64,000 nucleotides of DNA from DAOUBP01 sp034432655 (lineage in GTDB: Bacteria; Chloroflexota; Anaerolineae; CG2-30-64-16). This document shows positions 17,145 through 25,723 of this stretch, piece by piece (position 1 is the stretch's first letter; every line of letters begins with the position of its first letter). Where the stretch lies: contig DAOUBP010000053.1 in the NCBI GenBank assembly GCA_034432655.1, positions 1-64,000 on the forward strand. Reading direction: 5' to 3'. The position numbers were made by a program, and so were the translations under genes. The notes beneath the pieces are model-generated. The model did no database searches. It had not been told where the DNA came from and saw only the letters and a list, made by a program, of their open reading frames with translations.

Positions 17145-19184
17145 ATGACGGAGACATCGGGCATCACGTGGCCCGTGATTCTGGCTTTCGGTAACCTGCT
17201 CCTTTCTTCCGCGATCGTCATCACCGCGTTTGCGCTGCTGGGCTATATGCTCACCCGCAACTTCCGGAGCCCGGTGGCGCAGACGTTCAGCGTGTTGTTG
17301 GGCTGTGTCCTGCTGGTGTTTGCCGGGGACATCGTGATCCCGCGCGTGGAGTCGGTGCGGGCGGCGATGGTCTGGCTGCGGGTGCAATGGATCGGCATCG
17401 CCCTGGTGCCGGCGGGCTATCTGCACTTCTCGGACGCCGTGTTGCGCACCACGCGCCATTTTTCCCTGCGTCGTCGTGCCGTTGTCATCGCCAGCTATCT
17501 CGTCAGCCTGGCTTTTGTGTACCTGGCGCTCTTCACCGATGCCCTGGTTTACAACGGCGACCTGGTGCCGCCCCTGAGCCACCTTTCACCCGGGCCGTTA
17601 TTCCCCGTCTTTGTGGCGTACTTCTTCAGCACCGCCACCTACGGCGCGTGGAACGTGATCCGGGCACGCCGCCGCTGTTTGACCCCCGCCTCGCGGCGCC
17701 GCATGGCCTATTTGATCGTCTCGTTTGCCGCGCCCGGCATGGGTGTGTTCCCTTATTTGCTGGCATCGGGCCTGGTGAACCAGCTTGACACTGTGGTGCT
17801 CCTGCTGCTGGTGATGGCCGCCAACTTCGCAGTGGGCACCATGTTGGTGGTCATGGCCTACAGCGTGGCTTATCTCGGTGTGCTGGCGCCGGATCGGGTG
17901 ATCAAGCATGACCTGATCCACTATCTGCTGCGCGGGCCGGTGGTCGGCACCCTGGTGATCGTGGTGATGCTGGTAGTGCCCCGCGTTGAGCTGATCCTGG
18001 GCCTGCCCCGTGAGACGGCGTTGATCTTCGCCGTGGTAGGCGTCGTCGTGATCGGGCAGTTGGCGGTGAACCTGGCCAAGCCCTGGATTGACCGCCTCCT
18101 TTATCCGGAGGATCGCGAGGAGATCGCCTGGATTCAAGCCCTGGATCATCGGCTGTTGACCAGCAGCGACCTGCGCCAGTTCCTCACCAATGTCCTGATC
18201 AACCTCACGGAGCTCTTACGGGTGCGTGACGGTTTTGTGCTGGTTTCGACCGATCGAGGGCTGGCGGTGGAGGTCGCAGTGGGCGACATGGAGGAGGCGC
18301 AACGTTATGCCCAAAGCGCGGAGGCCCGGCAGATGTGGCAACGCCTGGCGGCCACGCCCACCCCCGATTCCATCTTCCTGCCCGACACCGACTACTGGTT
18401 CTGCCCGTTGCGCAGCCAGGACGGCGAGACACTGCTGGGCCTGCTGGTGGTGCGTGCGCGCAGCCCCCAGGTGACGATGATAGAGGCAGAGGCCGCGGAG
18501 GCGGAGCTGTTATTGGCGCAGGCTGCCGCCGCGGTCGCGGATCGGCATGTCCAGGAAGGGGTCTTTGCCACATTGCAGCGCATCTTGCCGGAACTGGAGC
18601 GCATTCAGGAATGGCGCAGCGCCGTGCGCTACGCGTCTCCCCTGCCCACCCTGCCCGGCACTGAGTCCGGCGCTCCGGCCGACGACGGTAACATCCTGTT
18701 CCAAAGCACCTGGCAGCAGTGGGTAAAAGATGCCCTGAGCCACTATTGGGGCGGCCCGAAACTCAGCGAAAGCCCGCTGCTGGACCTGAAGATCGTGCGC
18801 CGCCGGGTAAAGGCCACCGACGGCAATCTGACGCGCGCCCTGCGGTCGGTGTTGCAGGAGGCCATTGACCGACAACGGCCGGCCGGCGAGCGCAAACTGA
18901 CCGCGCCGGAGTGGTTGGTGTATAATATATTGGATATGCGTTTCGTCCAGGGCATGCGCGTGATTGACCTTGCCCGCCGGCTGGCGATGAGTGAATCGGA
19001 CCTGTACCGCAAGCAACGGGTCGCAGTGAGCGCGGTGGCCCAGACTTTGCGGGAGATGGAAGCGGAGTTGATCGCCGAAGAGAAACGGACGGCCGCGGAT
19101 GTCAGCCCTGAGCGGGACGAGCAGCCCAGAGCGGAAGTCCAGGCCGGCCGCGCGCGCCACAGCGAAAAAACACCTGCGGAGTAA
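17145..19184 (+). CDS. membrane 7TM-GAF-HTH regulator without kinase domain
   Basis: 679 residues. Residues 1-300 hold about eight hydrophobic helices like the N-terminal 7TM sensor regions of some histidine kinases. Residues 330-480 resemble a GAF domain (LTSSDLRQFLTNVLINLTEL; LPDTDYWFCPLRSQDG; LLGLLVVRAR). No H-box, N-box or G-box of a kinase is present. Near the C-terminus, LDMRFVQGMRVIDLARRLAMSESDLYRKQRVAV reads as a helix-turn-helix region (split here: VIDLARRLAMSES). It therefore looks like a membrane-tethered one-component regulator. Function inferred; no named family recognised. Confidence 0.6.
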   Translation: MTETSGITWPVILAFGNLLLSSAIVITAFALLGYMLTRNFRSPVAQTFSVLLGCVLLVFAGDIVIPRVESVRAAMVWLRVQWIGIALVPAGYLHFSDAVLRTTRHFSLRRRAVVIASYLVSLAFVYLALFTDALVYNGDLVPPLSHLSPGPLFPVFVAYFFSTATYGAWNVIRARRRCLTPASRRRMAYLIVSFAAPGMGVFPYLLASGLVNQLDTVVLLLLVMAANFAVGTMLVVMAYSVAYLGVLAPDRVIKHDLIHYLLRGPVVGTLVIVVMLVVPRVELILGLPRETALIFAVVGVVVIGQLAVNLAKPWIDRLLYPEDREEIAWIQALDHRLLTSSDLRQFLTNVLINLTELLRVRDGFVLVSTDRGLAVEVAVGDMEEAQRYAQSAEARQMWQRLAATPTPDSIFLPDTDYWFCPLRSQDGETLLGLLVVRARSPQVTMIEAEAAEAELLLAQAAAAVADRHVQEGVFATLQRILPELERIQEWRSAVRYASPLPTLPGTESGAPADDGNILFQSTWQQWVKDALSHYWGGPKLSESPLLDLKIVRRRVKATDGNLTRALRSVLQEAIDRQRPAGERKLTAPEWLVYNILDMRFVQGMRVIDLARRLAMSESDLYRKQRVAVSAVAQTLREMEAELIAEEKRTAADVSPERDEQPRAEVQAGRARHSEKTPAE

Positions 19185-19240
19185 CGGCTTCAGCCGTTCG
19201 ACGCTTTCGTGGTAACGGCTGCGTTCCCGGGCAAGCCCGG
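19183..19240 (+). repeat. intergenic palindromic element
   Basis: AACGGCT-TC-AGCCGTT (19183-19198) overlaps the preceding stop, and CCCGGGCAAGCCCGGG follows; 19219-19240 is identical to 4253-4274 inside the YfhO gene. The same palindromes recur in frame at 2234 and 33521. Confidence 0.7.
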
Positions 19241-19310
19241 GTATCCGTGGTTTGAGGACAGATGAACAAATACACTATCATTATCGTTGCTTGTATCGAG
19301 GAGGGGATTC

Positions 19311-20345
19311 ATGTTGGACGAAGGGTATTGGCAGGCTTTACTACGCGATGTCGAGATGGAGGCTGAACTGCCAGCCCGCAATGAGCCGGAGGAGTTCATC
19401 GCCCCTGGGGCAGAAAGCGTGTTTTCCCCCGGCAACCGGCACTGGCCTGGCACAGCAGGGGCCGACAGCGAGGCGGACTGGGCTCGAGCGGAGGCGTTGC
19501 TGGCCAGCGGCGAGACGACCACCGTACAAATCACCGGCTTCAATCGCGGCGGATTGTTGGCGAGTTTTGGCGAGTTACAGGGGTTCATCCCGGCCTCGCA
19601 TCTGCTGAAGCCGGTGCCCGGCTATTCCCTGGAGGAACGCGCGCTGGCCCTGGCCGGCCGCGTGGGCGAAACTCTGACCGTGCGGGTCACTGAAGTAGAT
19701 CGTGATCATTGCCGATTGATTCTGTCGGAACGGGCGACGCAACAGAACGGACGGCCCGAGGCCTTCTTGGCCAACCTGCGAGAAGGCCAGATCTGCCAGG
19801 GGTCGGTGACCAGCTTGTGTCCTTTCGGCGCTTTTGTGGACCTGGGAGGCTTTGAGGGCTTGATCCACATTTCGGAGCTGTCATGGGGGCGGGTGAATTC
19901 GCCTGCCGAAGTGGTGAAACCGGGGGATCGGCTGGACCTGTTGGTGTTGGATGTCAATCCTGAGGCGCAAAAGGTGGCGCTCAGTTTGAAGCGGCTTCAC
20001 CCCGATCCGTGGGCCGGGGTCGAGTCGCGTTATTATCCCGGCCAAGTTGTAGAGGCGTTTATCACCAACGTGGTCAACTTCGGCGCGTTCGCCCGGCTGG
20101 AGGAAGGCCTGGAAGGGCTGATCCACGTGTCGGAGCTGGCCGAAGGCACCTTCCTCCACCCGCGCAATGTGGTGCGCGAGGGCGATCGGGTACGCGCCCG
20201 GGTGTTGCATGTAGACGGCCAGAAACGGCGCATTGCGCTGACACTGCGGGGCGGCGACGGCGGGCACGCACGTCTTGGCCGCCAGGAGCTTTCGGCCCCG
20301 CAGTCGGGAGCAGATCGGGTAGCCCGTGAAACCGACACGCGATGA
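19311..20345 (+). CDS. three-S1-domain RNA-binding protein (RpsA-like)
   Basis: 344 residues. After an acidic leader of about 60 residues come three S1 repeats: TTTVQITGFNRGGLLASFGE, then CQGSVTSLCPFGAFVDLGGF and AFITNVVNFGAFARLEEGLE, the last two with the classic GLIHISELSWG and GLIHVSELAEG endings. It resembles the short ribosomal protein S1 homologues of Gram-positive-type bacteria and may help mRNA bind the ribosome. Start ATG 19311 is 4 bases after GAGGAGGGG. It overlaps ftsK by 20 bases. Confidence 0.85.
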   Translation: MLDEGYWQALLRDVEMEAELPARNEPEEFIAPGAESVFSPGNRHWPGTAGADSEADWARAEALLASGETTTVQITGFNRGGLLASFGELQGFIPASHLLKPVPGYSLEERALALAGRVGETLTVRVTEVDRDHCRLILSERATQQNGRPEAFLANLREGQICQGSVTSLCPFGAFVDLGGFEGLIHISELSWGRVNSPAEVVKPGDRLDLLVLDVNPEAQKVALSLKRLHPDPWAGVESRYYPGQVVEAFITNVVNFGAFARLEEGLEGLIHVSELAEGTFLHPRNVVREGDRVRARVLHVDGQKRRIALTLRGGDGGHARLGRQELSAPQSGADRVARETDTR

Positions 20346-22665
20346 GCGGCTGGGATTGGTGCTGGCGGCAGCGGGGCTGCTCGCTTTGCTGCTGCTGGCA
20401 CCCCTCCTGGGCGATCAAGGGGGACCGCCGCCGCTGCGGCTGGTGTTCGGCTGGGGCGCGGTCGTACTGGCTCCTGCCCTGGCGCTGGGCGGCGTGTTGA
20501 TCGCCTTCTCCGGCCGGCTGGGCTGGCAAGTGCGCTGGCCGGCCATCGCGCTGCTGGAGCTGCTGTTCTGGGCGGCGCTGACCATTACCCATCTTTACCA
20601 GCCCAATCCACTGGCCGCTGCCCTGGCAGGCCAGGGGGGCGGCGTAGTGGGCTGGGCGACCGCCCAGGCGTTGTTGGATGTGTTCGGCCCGGTTGCCGCC
20701 CGGGTGATCGCAGTGGCTGGCAGCCTGGCGCTCCTCTTTTTGTTCTGGCGTGCCCTCCCGCCGTCCTGGACCGCCGCGGTTGTCGGACGGGCCGGTGCCG
20801 GCTGGGAGGCTCTGCGCACGGCGGCAACTGGCGCGGCCCACGGGTCCGCCCGGCCATCCTCCCCTCCCCCTGCGCCCCATGTGCCGGATGTGCTCGCCGG
20901 GAGTATGCGCGGCGCCCGGCGGCTTGCCGGCTTCATCTCCGCGTTACGTGAAGGCGCAATAGGGTTGCTGGCGCAGGGTGCCGCGCTGATCGGCCACTGG
21001 CGCCAACGCCTGCCGTTCGGCCGGTCCGCATCTTCCGCCGCCGCAGGGCCTCACGCGGAGCCGCTGCCCCGTCTGCGCCGGGCAAGCGCGCAACCGCCGG
21101 CCGCAGCAGCAGAACCTGGGGCAACCGCCGGCCGGGCCAAAGGTGCCTCCGACGCGACGCGCGGCAAAAGCCGCGAGCGGGGCCGGCCCGGCAGTCGGCC
21201 GTCCTGGCTGCCCCCTTACAACCTGTTGCGGCTTGATGCCGGGCCCAGCTCTTTCGGCGGTGCGGGCTCGGCCGACGCACGACAGCGCGGGCAACTGATC
21301 AAGCGCACCCTGGCCGAGTTCGGCGTGCCGGTGGAAATCGTCAGCATCAAGGAGGGCCCGCGCGTCACCCAATACGGCCTGGAGCCGGGCGAGATCGTGC
21401 GCGAACTGCGCAACGGCGAGACGATCCGCCGTCGCGTCTCGGTGGCCAGCATCCTCCGCCTGCAGAACGACCTGGCCCTGGCGTTGGCAGCCCCCTCTCT
21501 GCGCATCGAAGCGCCGGTGCCCGGCCGGCCCTACGTCGGTGTCGAGGTCCCGAACACCGCCAACACCCTGGTCAGCCTGCGCAACATCCTGGAGTCCAAG
21601 GAGTTCGCTCGGGTTGGCTCGCCCCTGGCCGTTGCGGTAGGCCGCGACGTGTCCGGCGATCCGGTGGTGGCCGACCTGGCCCGCATGCCCCACTTGCTCA
21701 TCGCCGGCGCCACCGGCTCGGGCAAGTCGGTGTGCATCAACGCGATGATCTGCAGCCTGTTGATGAACAACGGGCCGGAGACATTACGCCTGATCATGAT
21801 TGACCCCAAGATGGTGGAGCTGCCGGTCTACAACGGCATCCCTCACCTGTTGGGCCCGGTGATCACCGAGACGTCGCAGGCTGCCGGCGCGCTGGCCTGG
21901 TTGATGTTGCAGATGGACGACCGGTATCGGGCGTTTGCTGCGGCGCGCGTCCGCAACATCGTCGAGTACAACCGCAAACAGGCCCGTCAGCACGGAGAAA
22001 TCTTGCCCTACATCGTCCTGGTCATAGACGAGCTGGCCGACTTGATGATGACGGCAGCCGAGGATGTCGAGCGCCAGATCTGCCGGCTGGCGCAGATGGC
22101 GCGCGCGACGGGCATTCATCTCGTCCTGGCCACGCAACGGCCCAGCGTAGATGTGATCACCGGCCTGATCAAGGCCAACTTCCCAGCACGCATTGCCTTC
22201 GCAGTCTCGACGCAAATTGACAGCCGGGTCATCCTGGACGCGCCGGGCGCCGAGAAGCTGCTGGGCCGCGGGGACATGCTATTCATGACCCCTGAATCGT
22301 CCAAGCTGACGCGCATCCAGGGCTGCTTCGTGTCCGACGAGGAGATCGAGCGCCTGGTGGACTTCTGGCAGCGCTATGCGGCGGACGAGGGAACTGACGC
22401 CGCACCCCAGACTGCACCCTGGCTCGGCATGGTGGACCGGCTGGAGAACGGCCGCGATGAGCTGCTGGACCAGGCATTACAGCTTCTGCAGTCCAAGACC
22501 CACATCTCTACCTCGTCCCTGCAGAGGCAGTTGCGCATCGGCTACCCGCGCGCGGCGCGGCTGATGGAGCAACTGGAGGCGATGGGTGCAGTCGGCCCGG
22601 ACGAAGGGGGCGGCCGCAGCCGGGCGGTGCTCTTGCACGGAGACCAGAGTGCGGCCGGCCAATAG
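20326..22665 (+). CDS. ftsK: DNA translocase FtsK/SpoIIIE
   Basis: 779 residues. The N-terminal 200 residues contain membrane helices; a Pro/Ala/Arg-rich linker follows (about 165-300). The motor domain has LIKRTLAEFGVPVEIVSIKE, Walker A GATGSGKS at about 461, Walker B LVIDELADLMM and LVLATQRPSVDVITGLIKAN. The C-terminal gamma winged helix (STSSLQRQLRIGYPRAARLM) reads KOPS-type sequences. It pumps chromosome ends through the division septum. Start GTG 20326 lies inside the end of the S1 gene. Confidence 0.95.
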   Translation: MKPTRDERLGLVLAAAGLLALLLLAPLLGDQGGPPPLRLVFGWGAVVLAPALALGGVLIAFSGRLGWQVRWPAIALLELLFWAALTITHLYQPNPLAAALAGQGGGVVGWATAQALLDVFGPVAARVIAVAGSLALLFLFWRALPPSWTAAVVGRAGAGWEALRTAATGAAHGSARPSSPPPAPHVPDVLAGSMRGARRLAGFISALREGAIGLLAQGAALIGHWRQRLPFGRSASSAAAGPHAEPLPRLRRASAQPPAAAAEPGATAGRAKGASDATRGKSRERGRPGSRPSWLPPYNLLRLDAGPSSFGGAGSADARQRGQLIKRTLAEFGVPVEIVSIKEGPRVTQYGLEPGEIVRELRNGETIRRRVSVASILRLQNDLALALAAPSLRIEAPVPGRPYVGVEVPNTANTLVSLRNILESKEFARVGSPLAVAVGRDVSGDPVVADLARMPHLLIAGATGSGKSVCINAMICSLLMNNGPETLRLIMIDPKMVELPVYNGIPHLLGPVITETSQAAGALAWLMLQMDDRYRAFAAARVRNIVEYNRKQARQHGEILPYIVLVIDELADLMMTAAEDVERQICRLAQMARATGIHLVLATQRPSVDVITGLIKANFPARIAFAVSTQIDSRVILDAPGAEKLLGRGDMLFMTPESSKLTRIQGCFVSDEEIERLVDFWQRYAADEGTDAAPQTAPWLGMVDRLENGRDELLDQALQLLQSKTHISTSSLQRQLRIGYPRAARLMEQLEAMGAVGPDEGGGRSRAVLLHGDQSAAGQ

Positions 22666-22705
22666 ACGGGCCGCGTCGCGTGGACGTGGCAACCCGGCTG
22701 ATCCT

Positions 22706-22734
22706 TTGACAGCATGTTCTCATGGCTTTATAAT
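22706..22734 (+). promoter_or_regulatory. consensus sigma70 promoter for tRNA-Val
   Basis: TTGACA (22706-22711), a 17-base spacer and TATAAT (22729-22734): exact consensus, ending 12 bases before the tRNA. Confidence 0.9.
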
Positions 22735-22746
22735 AGGACCATCATC

Positions 22747-22820
<74 letters not shown>

Positions 22821-22940
22821 TGTCTCAGGAGACAGAGGTCAGGAAGCAGGGTTGGCGTTGGCCGAGCCAGGTTTTTCGCAAGAAAACCTGGTTTTCTTTT
22901 TCCCGCAGCAGCTGCAGCAAACCTGGGAGTGCAAAGCGTG

Positions 22941-24335
22941 ATGACACAAAACTCACCCGCGGAGGATCGGCGGCGCCGGCTGCCCAGCGTGGAACGGCTG
23001 TTGGCGCAGATGCGCAAGACAGACATCCCGGCGCGTTACGGCCAGGCGCTGACGTTGGAGGCGGCCCGCAATACCCTGGCCGAGGCACGGGCGCGCGTGG
23101 CGGCCGGCGAGCCGGTGCCCGATCTGTCGGCCCTGGTCCAGGCGGCCCTGCAACGGCTGGAGGGGGCCGCGCGCGAGACCCTGGTGCCGGTGATCAACGC
23201 GACCGGTGTTATCATCCACACCAACCTGGGCCGGGCACCGCTCAGCCGGGCCGCTCGCCGCGCGATGGACGCAGTGGCGGCCGGTTACTCCAACCTGGAA
23301 TACGACCTGGCAGCGGGCGAACGCGGCTCGCGCTACATCCACGCCGAGGCGTTGTTGTGTAGGCTCACCGGAGCCGAGGCCGCCCTGGTCGTCAACAACA
23401 ACGCCGGGGCCGTCTTCCTGGCCCTGGCAGCGCTCGCGCGCGGCCGCGAGGTGATCATCTCGCGCGGGCAGCTGGTGGAGATCGGAGGTGGGTTCCGCAT
23501 CCCCGATGTGTTGCGCCAGAGCGGCGCGCGCCTGGTGGAGGTGGGCACCACCAACCGCACCCATCTGCAAGACTTCCAGGAGGCCATCGGCCCGGAGACC
23601 GCGCTGCTGTTGCGCGTGCACTCTTCCAACTTCAAGCAGATCGGCTTCACGGCCACCGTCCCCCTGGCCGACATGGTGACCCTGGCCCATGAGGCCGGTG
23701 TGTTGGTGCTGGACGATCTGGGCAGCGGCAGCTTGCTGGACACCACCCGCTATGGCCTGGCCCCCGAGCCGATGGTGCAACAGAGCGTGGCTGCCGGTGC
23801 CGATCTGGTTACCTTCTCGGGCGATAAGCTGTTGGGAGGGCCCCAGGCGGGGTTGATCGTGGGCCGAGCGCAACTGGTGGCACAACTGCGCCGCCACCCC
23901 CTGACGCGCGCGCTGCGCGTGGACAAGAGCACCCTGGCTGCGTTGCAGGCCACCCTGTTGCACTACGTGCGCGAGGAAGCGGAGCGCGAAGTGCCGGTAT
24001 GGCAGATGATTGCGACCCCTGTGGAAGCCCTGGCCGCCCGGGCGGCCGATCTGGCCGCTGCGCTGCGGAGCTACGGAGTGCCGGCCACGGTGGTACGGTC
24101 GAACAGCACCGTTGGGGGCGGGTCGTTGCCGGGCGAGGTGCTGCCGACCCATGCCGTGGCCCTGGCCCCATCGTCGCCCAACGCGTTCGCAGCCGCGTTG
24201 CGCCAGGGACAACCGCCCGTGGTTGCCCGCGTGGCCGACGATCAGGTGCTGCTGGATCTGCGGACGGTGCCCCCAGAAGTGGATGAGACCCTGATGCACG
24301 TGGTGGTCCAAGCCTGGTCGCGCGAACGCGCGTGA
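22941..24335 (+). CDS. selA: L-seryl-tRNA(Sec) selenium transferase
   Basis: 464 residues. SelA converts seryl-tRNA(Sec) to selenocysteyl-tRNA(Sec) using selenophosphate and PLP. The N-terminal LPSVERLLAQM tRNA-contact region, VINATGVIIHTNLGRAPLS, and the PLP lysine in TFSGDKLLGGPQAG (Lys296; Lys295 in E. coli) are all present, and length is normal. Start ATG 22941 is preferred over GTG 22938 or 22929. selB, selC and selD are not in this window. Its presence supports reading the in-frame TGA at 59852-59854 as selenocysteine. Confidence 0.95.
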   Translation: MTQNSPAEDRRRRLPSVERLLAQMRKTDIPARYGQALTLEAARNTLAEARARVAAGEPVPDLSALVQAALQRLEGAARETLVPVINATGVIIHTNLGRAPLSRAARRAMDAVAAGYSNLEYDLAAGERGSRYIHAEALLCRLTGAEAALVVNNNAGAVFLALAALARGREVIISRGQLVEIGGGFRIPDVLRQSGARLVEVGTTNRTHLQDFQEAIGPETALLLRVHSSNFKQIGFTATVPLADMVTLAHEAGVLVLDDLGSGSLLDTTRYGLAPEPMVQQSVAAGADLVTFSGDKLLGGPQAGLIVGRAQLVAQLRRHPLTRALRVDKSTLAALQATLLHYVREEAEREVPVWQMIATPVEALAARAADLAAALRSYGVPATVVRSNSTVGGGSLPGEVLPTHAVALAPSSPNAFAAALRQGQPPVVARVADDQVLLDLRTVPPEVDETLMHVVVQAWSRERA

Positions 24336-24377
24336 GAGACCTGGCGGAAGTTTGACGTTTAGGGCAGAGGGAAAACG

Positions 24378-24776
24378 ATGGCTGAATCTTTCGTGCTACA
24401 CGGTCGGGTGATCAAAGCCGGCCGCGGGGAAGGACCTGCCCTGGTCTCCCCGGCGCCCATCGGCTTTCTGGGCGGCGTTGATCCCGATACCGGCATCGTG
24501 TTGGAGCCCGGCCATCCGCTGCAGGGCCGTTCGGTGGCGGGAAAGGTGCTGGTCTTCCCCACCGGCAAGGGCAGCACAGTGGGCTCGTACACCATTCTGC
24601 GCCTGGCGCGCAGCGGCCACGGCCCGGCCGCGCTGGTGAACGCGGAAAGCGAGGCCATCGTGGCCGTGGGCGCGATCATCGCTGACATTCCGATGGTGGA
24701 TCAGGTTGACATCGGCCTTATCCGGGACGACGACTGGGTTATCGTCGAGGATGGGACGGTCACGGTCCGCCGCTGA
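24378..24776 (+). CDS. aconitase X small (swivel) subunit, DUF126
   Basis: 132 residues of the AcnX swivelling domain. The conserved GKGSTVGSYTI (catalytic-Ser region) and NAESEAIVAVGAIIADIPMVD are visible. In archaea this protein and the large subunit form phosphomevalonate dehydratase, which dehydrates mevalonate 5-phosphate to trans-anhydromevalonate 5-phosphate; bacterial relatives can act on cis-3-hydroxyproline. The adjacent isopentenyl phosphate kinase favours the mevalonate role. The large subunit is encoded separately at 47981-49255. Start ATG 24378 after GAGGG. Confidence 0.85.
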   Translation: MAESFVLHGRVIKAGRGEGPALVSPAPIGFLGGVDPDTGIVLEPGHPLQGRSVAGKVLVFPTGKGSTVGSYTILRLARSGHGPAALVNAESEAIVAVGAIIADIPMVDQVDIGLIRDDDWVIVEDGTVTVRR

Positions 24777-24797
24777 AAGGTGTCCGACTGGCCGCAG

Positions 24798-25619
24798 ATG
24801 GATGAACTTCTTTTTCTGAAGTTGGGTGGATCGTTGCTGACCGACAAAACGCGGCCACAGGCGCTGCGCGGGGACGTCCTGGCGCGGCTGGCGGCCGAGG
24901 TGGCCGAAGCATTGGGCCGGCGCCCTACGCTGCGGCTGTTGTTGGGCCACGGCAGCGGTTCCTTCGGCCATGTGACTGCCAGCCGCTACCGCACGCATGA
25001 AGGGGTGCGCACGGCCGAGGAGTGGCGGGGCTACGCCGCGACCGCGCGCAGCGCCGCGACGTTGAACCATCTGGTGATCGAGGCCTTGTGGGAGGCCGGG
25101 GTGCCTGCCCTGCGCGTCCAGCCCTCGGCCTCTGCACGCTGCCAGGACGGCGAGCTGATCGCGCTGGACGAGCGGCCCCTGGCAGCCGGCCTGGCGCACG
25201 GCCTGGTGCCGGTGATCCACGGCGATGTGGCGCTGGACGACATCCGCGGCGGCACCATCATCTCGACCGAGCAGATCTTTCGCTGGCTGGCACCGCGCTT
25301 GGGGGCGCACCGGGTGATCCTGGTGGGAGAGGTGGCCGGCGTATTCACGGCCGATCCGACGCACGACCCGGCCGCGACGTTGATCCCCGAAATCCGGCCG
25401 GACATGTTGCCCGAACTGGCGCGCATCCTGGGCGCTTCACGAGGGGTGGATGTGACCGGGGGCATGGTGAGCAAGGTACAGGAAATGTTGGCGCTGCTGG
25501 CGGCCGCCCCTTCTTTGCGCCAGGTGCAGATCATCTCCGGCCTGGTCCCCGGGCTGGTGCAGCAGGTGCTGGTGGATCCTGCCCTGCAGGCCGGGACGCG
25601 GCTGGTAAGGGCAAGTTGA
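24798..25619 (+). CDS. isopentenyl phosphate kinase
   Basis: 273 residues of the amino-acid kinase fold. KLGGSLLTDK (8-17) and GHGSGSFGH (50-58) are hallmarks of IPK; His58 matches the catalytic His that separates IPK from related kinases. It makes IPP from isopentenyl phosphate, the last step of the modified mevalonate routes of archaea and some Chloroflexi. The start is ATG 24798 or GTG 24780; neither has a good ribosome site. Together with the preceding AcnX swivel gene it gives two steps of one pathway. Confidence 0.88.
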   Translation: MDELLFLKLGGSLLTDKTRPQALRGDVLARLAAEVAEALGRRPTLRLLLGHGSGSFGHVTASRYRTHEGVRTAEEWRGYAATARSAATLNHLVIEALWEAGVPALRVQPSASARCQDGELIALDERPLAAGLAHGLVPVIHGDVALDDIRGGTIISTEQIFRWLAPRLGAHRVILVGEVAGVFTADPTHDPAATLIPEIRPDMLPELARILGASRGVDVTGGMVSKVQEMLALLAAAPSLRQVQIISGLVPGLVQQVLVDPALQAGTRLVRAS

Positions 25620-25658
25620 AAGCCAGACATGGAATGAGGGCTGCGGAAGCGTGAGGGT

Positions 25659-25687
25659 TTGCGGGTTATGCTGGTGAAGGTTATAAT
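25659..25687 (+). promoter_or_regulatory. possible promoter for the site-2 protease gene
   Basis: TTGCGG (25659-25664), a 17-base spacer and a perfect TATAAT (25682-25687), 37 bases before the ATG. Confidence 0.5.
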
Positions 25688-25723
25688 GAAGTTGGTTCCT
25701 GAGCGAGGGAAGAAAGAGGATCA

